Below the pieces are notes generated by a model. That model saw only the letters and a list, made by a program, of their open reading frames with translations, searched no databases and was not told the DNA's origin. Both the position numbers and the translations under genes were made by a program. A DNA stretch of 64,000 nt from an uncultured Pelagibacteraceae bacterium (GTDB lineage Bacteria; Pseudomonadota; Alphaproteobacteria; Pelagibacterales; Pelagibacteraceae), in the NCBI GenBank assembly GCA_902611465.1, contig CACLZS010000004.1, positions 1 to 64,000 of the forward strand. Reading direction: 5' to 3'. Position 1 is the first letter of the stretch. Each line of letters begins with the position of its first letter. Positions 30,010 through 39,699 of this stretch are shown in pieces.

Positions 30010-30984
30010 CTAATTAATGTAACCCAAAGCTTTAAGTTGCGCTGTCATTTCTGTAAGCATTTCTTCCATTTGCTTACCCCATTCATCAGCACCAACTACA
30101 CTTGTCTCATCAAGACCAATTTCTGTTAAGAAATTTTTGTAGTAGTTATGGCTCATAGCTTTCATCATTCCAGCTTCTAATTCTTTAACTCTTTCAGCTG
30201 GTGCACCTTTTTTAGTTACAAAACCTCTAACAGTAGATAAAGAAACAGGTATTCCTAATTCTTTAGCAGTTGGAGAGTCTCCAATTTTAGCCATTCTATT
30301 ATTTGCTAAGACAACAGACACACAAAGTGTTCCGTCATTTATTTCTGTTAATGCTTCCCCTAAGTTTAAAACACCTACATCAATATCGCCTTTGATTAAG
30401 TTAGTTTTAATTGGAGCTACACCCTTATAAGCAACAATAGTTGGATCTTTTAATCCACCTTTTTTTGTAAATGCAATAGCACTCACATCATCAATTCCAC
30501 CTACATGTGTTGTTCCGTATTTAAGTGATTTTGATTTTTGAGTACTAATAAATTTTTTAGCGTCTTTAATGTCTGCTTTACAATTTACAACAAACAACTG
30601 AGGATCATCAGTTCCTCTTGCTAGTGGCTGCATATCACTTATTTTAACTTTAGTTTTACCTAACGCCATTGAAACAGCATGACCTGTAGTCCAAGTTAAA
30701 GTATGTTGTCCGTCAGCGGGTAAACTCATCATGTAGTCCATTGATACTGCTCCACCACCACCTTTTTTGTTAACCAATTGCATATCTTGTTTAAGTACTC
30801 TACGTGCTCTTAGAAGCATCATTCTAGTAGTTACGTCTGTACCACCACCAAAACCAGCATGAGTAATAGCTTGAATTGGGTGACCATCTGCTTTTGCAGA
30901 AGTAATCATAAGTGGAAGCGCAACAACGAAAAATTCTGTTACTAGAAATGCAGCTGCTAAGAAAAGTTTAAAACTTTTTTTCAT
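30010..30984 (-). CDS. tctC: Tripartite tricarboxylate transporter substrate-binding protein TctC family
   Basis: Signal peptide; HAGFGGGTDVTTRMM; gene order tctC-tctB-tctA. Confidence 0.88.
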   Translation of the reverse strand: MKKSFKLFLAAAFLVTEFFVVALPLMITSAKADGHPIQAITHAGFGGGTDVTTRMMLLRARRVLKQDMQLVNKKGGGGAVSMDYMMSLPADGQHTLTWTTGHAVSMALGKTKVKISDMQPLARGTDDPQLFVVNCKADIKDAKKFISTQKSKSLKYGTTHVGGIDDVSAIAFTKKGGLKDPTIVAYKGVAPIKTNLIKGDIDVGVLNLGEALTEINDGTLCVSVVLANNRMAKIGDSPTAKELGIPVSLSTVRGFVTKKGAPAERVKELEAGMMKAMSHNYYKNFLTEIGLDETSVVGADEWGKQMEEMLTEMTAQLKALGYIN

Positions 30985-31055
30985 AATTTCCCTCTTTTTA
31001 GTTAATTTATATTTAAATATATAAACATAATCTGATACATAGCGTAAAGTAAAAA

Positions 31056-32051
31056 ATGGCTCAAAATAAAATTAACATAGCAGTTCTTTTAGGGGATCCT
31101 TCTGGTATAGGACCTGAATTGGTCTCAAAACTACTGTCAGAGGAAATCACTAACAAGGCTAATGTGATTATCATAGGTGAAAAAAATATATTAGAGAATG
31201 GAAATAAAATTTCAGGGAAATCACACAATTTAAATTTTGTAGAGGATTTCGATAATATTAATTTTGCAAAGGATAATAAATTTTTTCTAGATATTTCTAA
31301 AGGTAAAAATCATAATTATAAATTATCTGAGTGCTCTAAAGAGGCAGGTGAAAGTGTTTTAGCTTCGTTAAATTTAGCTTTAGATCTTGCTAAAAAAAAT
31401 AAAATTCATGCAATAAACTTTGGACCATTTAACAAAACAAGCCTTAAACTTGGAGGAAATAAATATTCTGATGAATTACATTTAATGGCTGAAAAGTTAG
31501 AGGTTAAAAATTTTTTTTGTGAATTTAATGTTATTGATAATTTTTGGACAGCAAGAGTATCATCACATATTCCAATAAAAGAAGTTCCAGATCATGTAAA
31601 AAAGGAAAAAATTATTAAGCCAATTAAACTTATAAATGAAGCTATGAAATTAAATGGTATTAAAAGTCCAAGAGTAGCAGTCCAAGCACTAAATCCTCAT
31701 GCTGAATTTGGAACTGAGGAAAAAGAAGAAATTATACCTGCAATAGAAGAGGCAAAAAAACTAGGTATTAATGCTGATGGACCTTTGCCGTGTGATACTT
31801 CTTTTATTACTGCTTATAAAGATGGAAATCATGATTGTATTGTTGGTATGTATCATGATGCTTTGCAATCAGGTTTAAAAGCATTTGGATTTGATCGAGG
31901 AGTAACAGTCCAAGGAGGTTTACCTTTACCTATTACCACTCCTGCTCACGGTACAGCATTTGATATTGCAGGTAAAAATAAAGCAAATTTAGAACCTACT
32001 TTGAATTCATTTAAAATTGCATTAACAATGGCAGAAAATAAAAACAATTAA
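31056..32051 (+). CDS. PdxA-like dehydrogenase (4-hydroxythreonine-4-phosphate dehydrogenase family, divergent)
   Basis: LLGDPSGIGPELV, ALNPHAEFG, DGPLPCDTSF, GMYHDA, HGTAFDIAGKNKA. Confidence 0.88.
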   Translation: MAQNKINIAVLLGDPSGIGPELVSKLLSEEITNKANVIIIGEKNILENGNKISGKSHNLNFVEDFDNINFAKDNKFFLDISKGKNHNYKLSECSKEAGESVLASLNLALDLAKKNKIHAINFGPFNKTSLKLGGNKYSDELHLMAEKLEVKNFFCEFNVIDNFWTARVSSHIPIKEVPDHVKKEKIIKPIKLINEAMKLNGIKSPRVAVQALNPHAEFGTEEKEEIIPAIEEAKKLGINADGPLPCDTSFITAYKDGNHDCIVGMYHDALQSGLKAFGFDRGVTVQGGLPLPITTPAHGTAFDIAGKNKANLEPTLNSFKIALTMAENKNN

Positions 32052-33227
32052 ATGTCTAAAATAAAAAGTATTCGTACCAAGGTATATCAATGGAATGGTA
32101 AGACAGTTCCTCCACAAAACAATTTTTGCACAAATGCATCAGACCTTTTGTTTGAAAAATCAGATGCAATGGGATCATTTAGATTTCATGAATGGTTAAT
32201 ATGTGAAATTGAAACTGATGACGGAATTGTTGGAATTGGAAATGCAGCACTTGCACCTCAATTAGTAAAAAAAACAATCGATACTTACTTAACTCCTTTA
32301 GTAATAGGTGAAGATCCATTTGATTATTCTTATATCTGGGAAAAAATGTACAGAAGAACACATGCATGGGGAAGAAGAGGATTAGGCATGGTAGCTATTT
32401 CAGCAATTGATATTGCGCTTTGGGATATAATGGGAAAAGTTACAAACAAACCTGTTTTTAAACTATTAGGTGGACGAACCAAAGAGAAGATACCTGTTTA
32501 CGCATCAAAACTTTACAGCCAACCAATTAAGGATTTGCAAAAAGAAGCTGAAAGCTATGTTAAGCAAGGTTTTAAAATGTTTAAAATGAGATTTGGGTGG
32601 GGGCCAAAAGATGGACCTGATGGTATGAAAAAAAATATTGAGCTAGCTGAAGCAGTTAGAGAAGTTATTGGATATGATACAGATCTAATGATGGAATGTT
32701 ATATGGGTTGGAACTTAGATTATGCAAAAAGGATGATCCCTAAATTAGTAAAATTTAACCCTAGATGGTTAGAAGAACCAGTAATAGCAGATGATATTCA
32801 TGGCTATGCAGAATTAAATAATATGAACGCAATTCCAATTTCTGGTGGGGAACATGAATTTAACCTATTTGGGTTTAAACAATTGTTGGATATTAAAGCA
32901 GTCAGCTATATTCAATATGATAATAATAGAGTTGGTGGTTTTACAATTGCAAATAAAATAAATGCTTTAGCAGAAGCTCATCAAGTGCCAGTTATTCCGC
33001 ATGCTGGTCAAATGCATAATTATCATTTAACAATGTCAAATTTTAATTGTCCAATATCTGAATTTTTTCCAGTCCATGACGTAGAAATTGGCAATGAATT
33101 ATTTTATTACATTTTTGAAGGTGATCCTGCCCCTGAAAATGGATATATAGATTTAGATGATAACAAACCAGGTTTAGGTTTAACAATTACCGATAGATTT
33201 AAGTCTGATTTTAAAATAATAGAATAA
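32052..33227 (+). CDS. Enolase superfamily dehydratase, L-rhamnonate dehydratase-like
   Basis: [48 protein letters not shown]. Confidence 0.87.
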   Translation: MSKIKSIRTKVYQWNGKTVPPQNNFCTNASDLLFEKSDAMGSFRFHEWLICEIETDDGIVGIGNAALAPQLVKKTIDTYLTPLVIGEDPFDYSYIWEKMYRRTHAWGRRGLGMVAISAIDIALWDIMGKVTNKPVFKLLGGRTKEKIPVYASKLYSQPIKDLQKEAESYVKQGFKMFKMRFGWGPKDGPDGMKKNIELAEAVREVIGYDTDLMMECYMGWNLDYAKRMIPKLVKFNPRWLEEPVIADDIHGYAELNNMNAIPISGGEHEFNLFGFKQLLDIKAVSYIQYDNNRVGGFTIANKINALAEAHQVPVIPHAGQMHNYHLTMSNFNCPISEFFPVHDVEIGNELFYYIFEGDPAPENGYIDLDDNKPGLGLTITDRFKSDFKIIE

Positions 33228-34142
33228 TTAATAAACTTCTACTTCATCTAATTTAGGCATTGCATTAGCTGCACCTGCTTTTGTTGTGGAAATTGCAGCT
33301 ACTTTATTTGAAAATTCTAGAGCATCTTTAATTTTTAATTTATTGGATAAAGCATATGCAAACGCTCCGTTAAACGCATCGCCTGCTCCAGTGGTATCTA
33401 TAACTTTATCCTTTAAACTATAAACATCTATAAAAAAACTCTCCTCAGAGTTTGCAAAGTATAGGCCTTTTGGACCTAATGTAATGATAATATTTTTTAC
33501 TCCTTTTTCTAAAAAAGTTTTTGCAGACTCTTCAATTTCTATTTTACTCTCAACCTTTTTACCTAAATAAAAACTTGCTTCAGTTTCATTAGGAGTAAAA
33601 TAATCAATACATTTAAAATCACTTTCTTTTATGTCTGATGCAGGTGCCGGATTAAAAATTGTAATAGATCCTGTCTCTTTTGCTCTATTGAGGGCATAAC
33701 TAGTTACTTCATTAGGTGTTTCTAATTGAGTTAAAAAAATTTCTGATTTTTTTATAAACTCAATATTGTTATCAATATCTTCATTAGATATAGAACCAGC
33801 AACTCCAGGTACAATATTAATTGCATTATCACCTGTTTTTTCATTTATCATTATACCTGCAACACCTGTTGACTGATTTGGATCTTGAATTATTGAATCT
33901 GTATTAATTCCAGCCTCCTCATACAACTTAAGAGCCATCTTGGCATTTTGATCATCTCCTATCTTAGTTATAAAATTTACATTTCCACCAAGTCTTGCAG
34001 CAGCGATAGCTTGGTTTGACCCTTTTCCACCTGGACCAACTATATGATTTTTACCTAAAACTGTTTCACCCTTGATTGGAATTTTGTCAGCAAAAAAACA
34101 AAGATCAGCTACAAATACTCCAAAGACACATATTGAGCTCAT
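33228..34142 (-). CDS. Ribokinase family (PfkB) sugar kinase
   Basis: GPGGKGSNQAIAAARLGG, ITLGPKGLYF, VIDTTGAGDAFNGAFAYAL. Confidence 0.93.
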   Translation of the reverse strand: MSSICVFGVFVADLCFFADKIPIKGETVLGKNHIVGPGGKGSNQAIAAARLGGNVNFITKIGDDQNAKMALKLYEEAGINTDSIIQDPNQSTGVAGIMINEKTGDNAINIVPGVAGSISNEDIDNNIEFIKKSEIFLTQLETPNEVTSYALNRAKETGSITIFNPAPASDIKESDFKCIDYFTPNETEASFYLGKKVESKIEIEESAKTFLEKGVKNIIITLGPKGLYFANSEESFFIDVYSLKDKVIDTTGAGDAFNGAFAYALSNKLKIKDALEFSNKVAAISTTKAGAANAMPKLDEVEVY

Positions 34143-34606
34143 TATTTATCAAGAACCCAAACACTTCCATCTGGTTTAATTACTCCCTTTGTTAATATAA
34201 AACACCCATATGGTCTCATTTCAGAGGTAGATACTATTAATTGAGACTTTTTTGCCTCTTTATAAAATTCTTGTCTTTCAATTGAGCCAACCTTCCAATT
34301 TTCTCCAGAGGTTTCTTTTACGGCTTTAATAAAATCTTTGTGACAATCAGTTAATTCATCAGGTTTGTTATCAACCTGCATTCTGTTTGCAGCTGAGTCA
34401 ATGAAACTATCTAATGGAAAAACAGAAAGAATAGCCTTTGTTGCTTCATAAATATCTACTCCATCTAGTCTAATTACTTTATTATTTAAAGAGTGAGAAT
34501 ATGCTGGAAAATTAGCATCAGTTAAAACAAGTTTATCACCATGACCCATTGCCCTTAACTGATATAGGAGCTCAGGACTTAAAATTGGATTAATTTTAAT
34601 TAGCAT
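34142..34606 (-). CDS. RbsD/FucU family sugar mutarotase
   Basis: LSPELLYQLRAMGHGDKLVLTDANFPA. Confidence 0.92.
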   Translation of the reverse strand: MLIKINPILSPELLYQLRAMGHGDKLVLTDANFPAYSHSLNNKVIRLDGVDIYEATKAILSVFPLDSFIDSAANRMQVDNKPDELTDCHKDFIKAVKETSGENWKVGSIERQEFYKEAKKSQLIVSTSEMRPYGCFILTKGVIKPDGSVWVLDK

Positions 34607-34631
34607 TTTGCAACTTTAATATATAAAAAAA

Positions 34632-34652
34632 GGGTGAAATAAAATTTCACCC
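34632..34652. terminator. Perfect hairpin GGGTGAAAT-AAA-ATTTCACCC with A/T tracts, between rbsB-like and fucU-like genes
   Basis: 9-bp perfect stem, 3-nt loop, flanking A and T runs. Confidence 0.82.
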
Positions 34653-34676
34653 TTTTTATTTTAATTTTTCTAAAGA

Positions 34677-35609
34677 TTATTTAAAATCGTTAGCGTTTTC
34701 TGTTGTTACTAATTGTGTACCAGTATCAATATTAGGATCAATACTTCCACCGTTAGCTAGCTCAAGAGCATATTTAACTCCATATGCGCCCATGTTGTAT
34801 GAGAACTGAGCAATCGTTGCAGTCATTTCACCTTTTAAGATACTCGTAGCTGCATCAGGAGTTGCATCAAAACCAACAACAATTACATCGTTCATGTCGG
34901 CATCTTTTAAAGCTTGCATAGCACCTAATCCCATATTGTCATTAGAAGCAAAAATTGCTTTGATATTAGGATTTTTCAAAATGATTGACTCAGTTACTGA
35001 TCTACCTTTTGCAGTATCCCACTCAGCTGTTTGAGTAGCAACAAGATTTAAACCACAATTTTTAAATCCTTTAATTGCACCATCTCTTCTTAATAATGCA
35101 GTTGATTGAGACTCAATTCCTGTAAGAATTGCAACATCTGAACCTTTTGGAGTTTTATCACATATAAATTTAGCAGCTAATTCTGCACCATTCATATTAT
35201 TTGTTCCAATAAAAGTTACACCTTCATTAATTCCTTTTGTATCAACAAAAACAACTGGAACTCCACTTTTGATCGCATCATCAACGATTGGAGCAAAAGC
35301 ATTTGGATCTCCTGGCGCTAGAGCTAGAGCATCAACACCTTTTGCAAGTTGATCTTCTACTTGGTTAATTTGTGCCTGAACATCACCTTCTTGTGGAGGT
35401 GCAATTAATATTAATTTAACACCTAGTTTTTTTGCCTCTTCTTCAGCACCTTTAGTTACAGAAGCCCAAAATGGGTTTCCTGAACCAGGACCTTTGATGC
35501 TAAATAGGATTTTTTTACCGTGACCATCAGCAAAAGATACTGACGCCATAGTTGTTAATAAAAAAATTGTTGAAAAAAATACAACAACTTTTCTCATTAG
35601 TTCTCTCAT
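34677..35609 (-). CDS. Ribose/fructose-type sugar ABC transporter substrate-binding protein
   Basis: Periplasmic binding protein type I: GSGNPFWASVTKGAEEEAKKLG, GVPVVFVDT, VGFDATPDA. Confidence 0.92.
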   Translation of the reverse strand: MRELMRKVVVFFSTIFLLTTMASVSFADGHGKKILFSIKGPGSGNPFWASVTKGAEEEAKKLGVKLILIAPPQEGDVQAQINQVEDQLAKGVDALALAPGDPNAFAPIVDDAIKSGVPVVFVDTKGINEGVTFIGTNNMNGAELAAKFICDKTPKGSDVAILTGIESQSTALLRRDGAIKGFKNCGLNLVATQTAEWDTAKGRSVTESIILKNPNIKAIFASNDNMGLGAMQALKDADMNDVIVVGFDATPDAATSILKGEMTATIAQFSYNMGAYGVKYALELANGGSIDPNIDTGTQLVTTENANDFK

Positions 35610-35630
35610 AAAATTTCCCCTTTAATAATT

Positions 35631-35660
35631 ATTAAAAATTAATTTAATTAAATTTTTAAT
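35631..35660. promoter_or_regulatory. Dyad ATTAAAAATT-N10-AATTTTTAAT upstream of the rbsB-like gene
   Basis: 10-bp perfect arms with 10-bp spacer in the SBP leader; all A/T. Confidence 0.3.
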
Positions 35661-35714
35661 AAGAATTCAACTGTTTATAAAAGACACTATTTTTTAGCTC
35701 AACTAATACGTGTA

Positions 35715-36752
35715 TTATTTTCTTGTTCCAAGATCTCTTCTTAACACGTCGATATATACTGCTAATACTATTATAGAACCAATTAAGACTTGTTGCCAAA
35801 ACGAGCTCACATCCATAAGGTTTAGGCCATTTCTTAAAATACCCATAATCATTACGCCAGCAAACACTCCAAGCACTGTACCCCTTCCACCGAAAAAACT
35901 TGCTCCACCAATTATACAGGCTGCAATAGCATCTAATTCTGATTGTAATCCAGCGTTAGGATATCCTGAATCTGTTCTTCCTGCTAAAATTAATGCTCCA
36001 ATACCTGATAAAAATCCGCATAAAGAGTAAACAATCACTAAAATTTTATTTACGTTAACGCCTGACGCTCTTGCTGCACTGGGGTTACCTCCAATAGCAT
36101 AAATCCATTTACCAGTTCTTGTATGATTCATGAATACCCAGAAAATTATATATACAATTGCAATAAGAACTAAACTCACTGGAAGGTACTGAGATTTTTC
36201 GAGACCTAACCAAGTTAAATCTATTCTTCCATGGCCAAGATACCTTACTTCGTCAGTAAAGCCACTTATTGGTGTTCCACCTGAAATTAAATTTCCAGTA
36301 CCTCTGAATATATATAGTGTACCTAGTGTCATTATGAAAGGATGAGGCATACGCAAAATAGTAATTCCAAGACCATTTATTAGTCCACATATTAATCCTG
36401 CTATAAGTGGTGTCATAGCAACAACAAACCAAGGCGCACCTGCTTTTGCTACAATTGCTAATATCATCAATGACAACATCATTATAGAACCAACTGAAAG
36501 GTCAATACCCGCAGTTACAATTACCATGAAAACTCCTAGAGCAAGCATAGATTGCCAAGATATTTGTTTAAATACGTTGGTTACATTTCTCCATGACAAA
36601 AAAACATCTGGCTGCAAGAAATGCATTACCACTATCATAATGAGTAATAATAATAAAATTCCATATCTATCAAAGTAAGGAATTAATTTTAAATATAGTG
36701 AATCTTTTTTTTGATCTTTATTATCCATAATTATTTTTTTCCCATAATCCAA
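35715..36752 (-). CDS. RbsC/FrcC-type sugar ABC transporter permease
   Basis: GIDLSVGSIMMLS, GLINGLGITILRMPHPFIMTLGTL, GRTDSGYPNAG, IGGASFFGGRGTVLG. Confidence 0.93.
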   Translation of the reverse strand: MDYGKKIIMDNKDQKKDSLYLKLIPYFDRYGILLLLLIMIVVMHFLQPDVFLSWRNVTNVFKQISWQSMLALGVFMVIVTAGIDLSVGSIMMLSLMILAIVAKAGAPWFVVAMTPLIAGLICGLINGLGITILRMPHPFIMTLGTLYIFRGTGNLISGGTPISGFTDEVRYLGHGRIDLTWLGLEKSQYLPVSLVLIAIVYIIFWVFMNHTRTGKWIYAIGGNPSAARASGVNVNKILVIVYSLCGFLSGIGALILAGRTDSGYPNAGLQSELDAIAACIIGGASFFGGRGTVLGVFAGVMIMGILRNGLNLMDVSSFWQQVLIGSIIVLAVYIDVLRRDLGTRK

Positions 36753-37516
36753 CCAATTACTTCGTCTCTAGAAGTTTTTGATAATTCAGACTCTGCAAAA
36801 TTAGTTCCTTGAAATAAAGCCATCACACGATCACAAACAGCAAATATGTCATCCATTCTATGGCTGATTACAATTACACCTACTCCAGTTTTTTTTAAGC
36901 TATTGATTAAATCTAATACTTTTCCAACTTCCTTAATAGCAAGAGCAGCCGTTGGTTCATCCATAATAACCACCTTGGCATTGAAAGCTGTAGATCTTGC
37001 TATGGCTACCGCTTGTCTTTGACCTCCTGAGAGTTCCTCGACTTTTTGATCTGCACTTTTTACATTAATTTTTAACTTACCTAAATGAGCATCTGTAAGC
37101 TCTTTTATTTTTTTAAAATCTAGCAGCTTAATAAAACCAAGATTTTTAGTAGGCTCACGTCCCAAAAAAATATTTTCACCAATAGGAAGATTTCCCGCTA
37201 AAGCCAAATCTTGGTAAACCATTTCTAGGCCTAACTCTTGTGAGTCTTTTGGACTTTCTAATATCTCTTTTTTACCATCAAAATATAGTGAACCAGAACT
37301 TGGTTTATAAAGTCCAGATAAAACCTTCATTAATGTCGTTTTTCCAGCTCCATTGTCACCCACAACACCAAGACATTCTCCTGCATGTATCTTTAAATTT
37401 ACATTCTCAAGAGCCGTTATGGTTCCAAAGTACTTTGTTACACTTTTTGCTTCTAGAAGTAGTTGATTAATTGATGACATAAGTGAAGAAAATATAAAAA
37501 AATCAGTTAATTGCAA
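36731..37516 (-). CDS. Single-domain sugar ABC transporter ATP-binding protein (FrcA type)
   Basis: GDNGAGKTTLMKVLSG, ELSGGQRQAVAIARS, IMDEPTAALA; only one ABC domain. Confidence 0.93.
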   Translation of the reverse strand: MQLTDFFIFSSLMSSINQLLLEAKSVTKYFGTITALENVNLKIHAGECLGVVGDNGAGKTTLMKVLSGLYKPSSGSLYFDGKKEILESPKDSQELGLEMVYQDLALAGNLPIGENIFLGREPTKNLGFIKLLDFKKIKELTDAHLGKLKINVKSADQKVEELSGGQRQAVAIARSTAFNAKVVIMDEPTAALAIKEVGKVLDLINSLKKTGVGVIVISHRMDDIFAVCDRVMALFQGTNFAESELSKTSRDEVIGWIMGKK

Positions 37517-38525
37517 CAGGTTTTGAGGCTAACAGATTTACTGTTTTGCTTTGAGCCCTTTTGCAGAATTTTGGTGCCTTTTTTTTTAAAATTAAGCTCA
37601 TATCTTTTAGAACAATTTCACCCATTTCAAAAAAAGCCTGTTCTAAAGCTCCCGCCCTATGAGCTGAAAACAAGACATTTTTAAGTTTTCTTATTGGATC
37701 ATTTTTTTTAACCGGCTCTTCGGGAAATACATCTGTAGCAACATAGATATCTCCTTTTTTAATTCTTTTTTTAAGATCCTCAAAATTAACAATTGCTGCT
37801 CTACTCATTAAAACAAAAACTGATTTTGGCTTCATTTTATTCAATAATTTTTTGTTTATTAAATTTTTGTTTTTAGTTGTTATAGTGGCTAAAACATAAA
37901 TAATCTCACAATCGCTGAACATTTTATTTAAATTTATAGATTTAAAGCCAGCTTTTTTAATAATTTTGTTAGATACCCAGGGATCATATACATTTATATT
38001 TTTTGTAAAGGGTAGCAGAAGAGGACAAAGCGCCTTTGCCAAATCTCCAAAGCCTAGTAAACCAATTTTTTTATTTGTTAATAGTGAAGAGCTTAAATTA
38101 CTTTCCAAACCGTATTTTTCTTTTCTTTTTACAAAATCGAAATGAGCATTATGGATATCTCTTAATATGGATAAAGTCATACCTAAAGCTATTTCAGCAA
38201 CAGGCTTTGCAAACACAGGTGATGTAGCTATGACATCAATTTTTTTTTTAAAACAATATTCATAGTCAATATTATCTATAAAATTACTTTCAACATTTAT
38301 AATACATTTCAATTTTGAAGCTTTTGATAAAAGATTTTTATCAAGGTATGGTTGGCCCATTATAAAAGTAGCTTTATGAATATTTTTTTCATAAAAATCT
38401 TTTTTATTTAACTTCGGAGCAGTTATTAATTTATATTTTGATTTTAATTCCTTAAGTTTTTTTTTTGAAAAAATTAAATCTAATGTTCTTGGAAATGGAT
38501 CTGAAATTACGATATGTTTTTTCAT
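37503..38525 (-). CDS. D-isomer-specific 2-hydroxyacid dehydrogenase family protein
   Basis: GLLGFGDLAKAL, VLMSRAAIVNFEDL, ATDVFPEEP, SAHRAGA. Confidence 0.85.
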   Translation of the reverse strand: MKKHIVISDPFPRTLDLIFSKKKLKELKSKYKLITAPKLNKKDFYEKNIHKATFIMGQPYLDKNLLSKASKLKCIINVESNFIDNIDYEYCFKKKIDVIATSPVFAKPVAEIALGMTLSILRDIHNAHFDFVKRKEKYGLESNLSSSLLTNKKIGLLGFGDLAKALCPLLLPFTKNINVYDPWVSNKIIKKAGFKSINLNKMFSDCEIIYVLATITTKNKNLINKKLLNKMKPKSVFVLMSRAAIVNFEDLKKRIKKGDIYVATDVFPEEPVKKNDPIRKLKNVLFSAHRAGALEQAFFEMGEIVLKDMSLILKKKAPKFCKRAQSKTVNLLASKPVAIN

Positions 38526-38532
38526 TTCATAT

Positions 38533-39690
38533 TTATTTTAGTAATTTCTTAATATCTAATTTTGAAAACTTTTTTGGTTTTGCGCAAAAGCTTTTAATAT
38601 ATTGAATTTTGCTAGACCTAGCCGCTTTCATTATAGAAGTTATAATGTCTAATACATGAAGAGAAATTTCACCATTACATAAATGTTTTCTTTTATTTTC
38701 AATCGAATATGCCATCTCTGACAACCCCACACCTCGATAGTTTGCATTAGTTGGTGCTTCATTTGCTCTTGAACTTTGTGTTCTTATATTAATCCTCCCC
38801 AATGGCATTTTTGTTGTCTTAAACTCTTTCCAGTTATCACCTAATTTATTGCAAGTTAATACTGATCCACCGAACATATTTGGATCTGGAACTATCATTG
38901 ACCCTTTTTCTCCATATAATTCAATGTGGTTTCTTTGATGAGCTATGACATCAAATGATAATGTTAATCTTATAACGGATTTATTTTTAAAAGTGATTGT
39001 AGATAAATAAGTAGTTGGACATTCTACTTTAAATTTTTTTCCTTTTTTTGGTCCTATTCCAATAGTCCTATATTTTTGACCTTGAATGATCGTGCTAGTT
39101 ACTTTTTTTGCAGGTCCTAACAGGTTTACTAGGGCAGTAATATAATACGGTCCCATATCAATAACAGGACCTCCCTCATTTTTTGCAAACCAAGGTTCAG
39201 GGTTAGGGTGATAAGACTCAATGCCAGGAAAAGCAAAAACTGCATTGCCTAATTTAATTTTTCCAATTATGTTTTTTTCAACTAGTTCATTTGATTTTTG
39301 AATTCCGCCACCCAAAAATGTATCGGGAGCATTACCTAAATATAATTTTTTTTTCTTTGAAAATTTTATTAAATCTTTTCCATCTTTTAAATTTATTGCT
39401 AATGGCTTTTCAGAGTATACATGTTTTCCATTTGTTAGAGCTTTTTTAGATATTAAATAATGTGCTTTTGGAATTGTAAGGTTTAGAATAATTTCAACCT
39501 CTTTATCTTTTAGCAGTTCATTTACAGTTAAAAATTTTATTCCATACTTTAATGCACAGCGTTTTGCAGCTTTCACATTAATATCGGCACATTTGATTAT
39601 TTTAATATTATTGAAATATTTTTCAGCCCTAAAATATGTTTCAGCGATATGTCCACAACCTATTAAACCAATTTTAAAAACCTTATTCAT
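38533..39690 (-). CDS. Gfo/Idh/MocA family oxidoreductase
   Basis: IGLIGCGHIAETYFRA, VYSEKPLAINLKDG, GGPVIDMGPYYITALVNLLGP. Confidence 0.9.
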   Translation of the reverse strand: MNKVFKIGLIGCGHIAETYFRAEKYFNNIKIIKCADINVKAAKRCALKYGIKFLTVNELLKDKEVEIILNLTIPKAHYLISKKALTNGKHVYSEKPLAINLKDGKDLIKFSKKKKLYLGNAPDTFLGGGIQKSNELVEKNIIGKIKLGNAVFAFPGIESYHPNPEPWFAKNEGGPVIDMGPYYITALVNLLGPAKKVTSTIIQGQKYRTIGIGPKKGKKFKVECPTTYLSTITFKNKSVIRLTLSFDVIAHQRNHIELYGEKGSMIVPDPNMFGGSVLTCNKLGDNWKEFKTTKMPLGRINIRTQSSRANEAPTNANYRGVGLSEMAYSIENKRKHLCNGEISLHVLDIITSIMKAARSSKIQYIKSFCAKPKKFSKLDIKKLLK

Positions 39691-39699
39691 AAAAAGTTT

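Noticed and set aside
31008-31021. AT-only palindrome TATATTTAAATATA in the tctC/pdxA-like divergent region
   Set aside because: Entirely A/T in an AT-rich promoter region; such palindromes are expected by chance and overlap probable -10 elements.
35710-36030. 106-aa plus-strand ORF opposite the rbsC-like permease
   Set aside because: Antisense shadow; the minus-strand permease has clear motifs.
36731-37516. Single-domain ATPase where RbsA would have two ABC domains
   Set aside because: Normal for FrcA-type fructose transporters; not a truncated gene.
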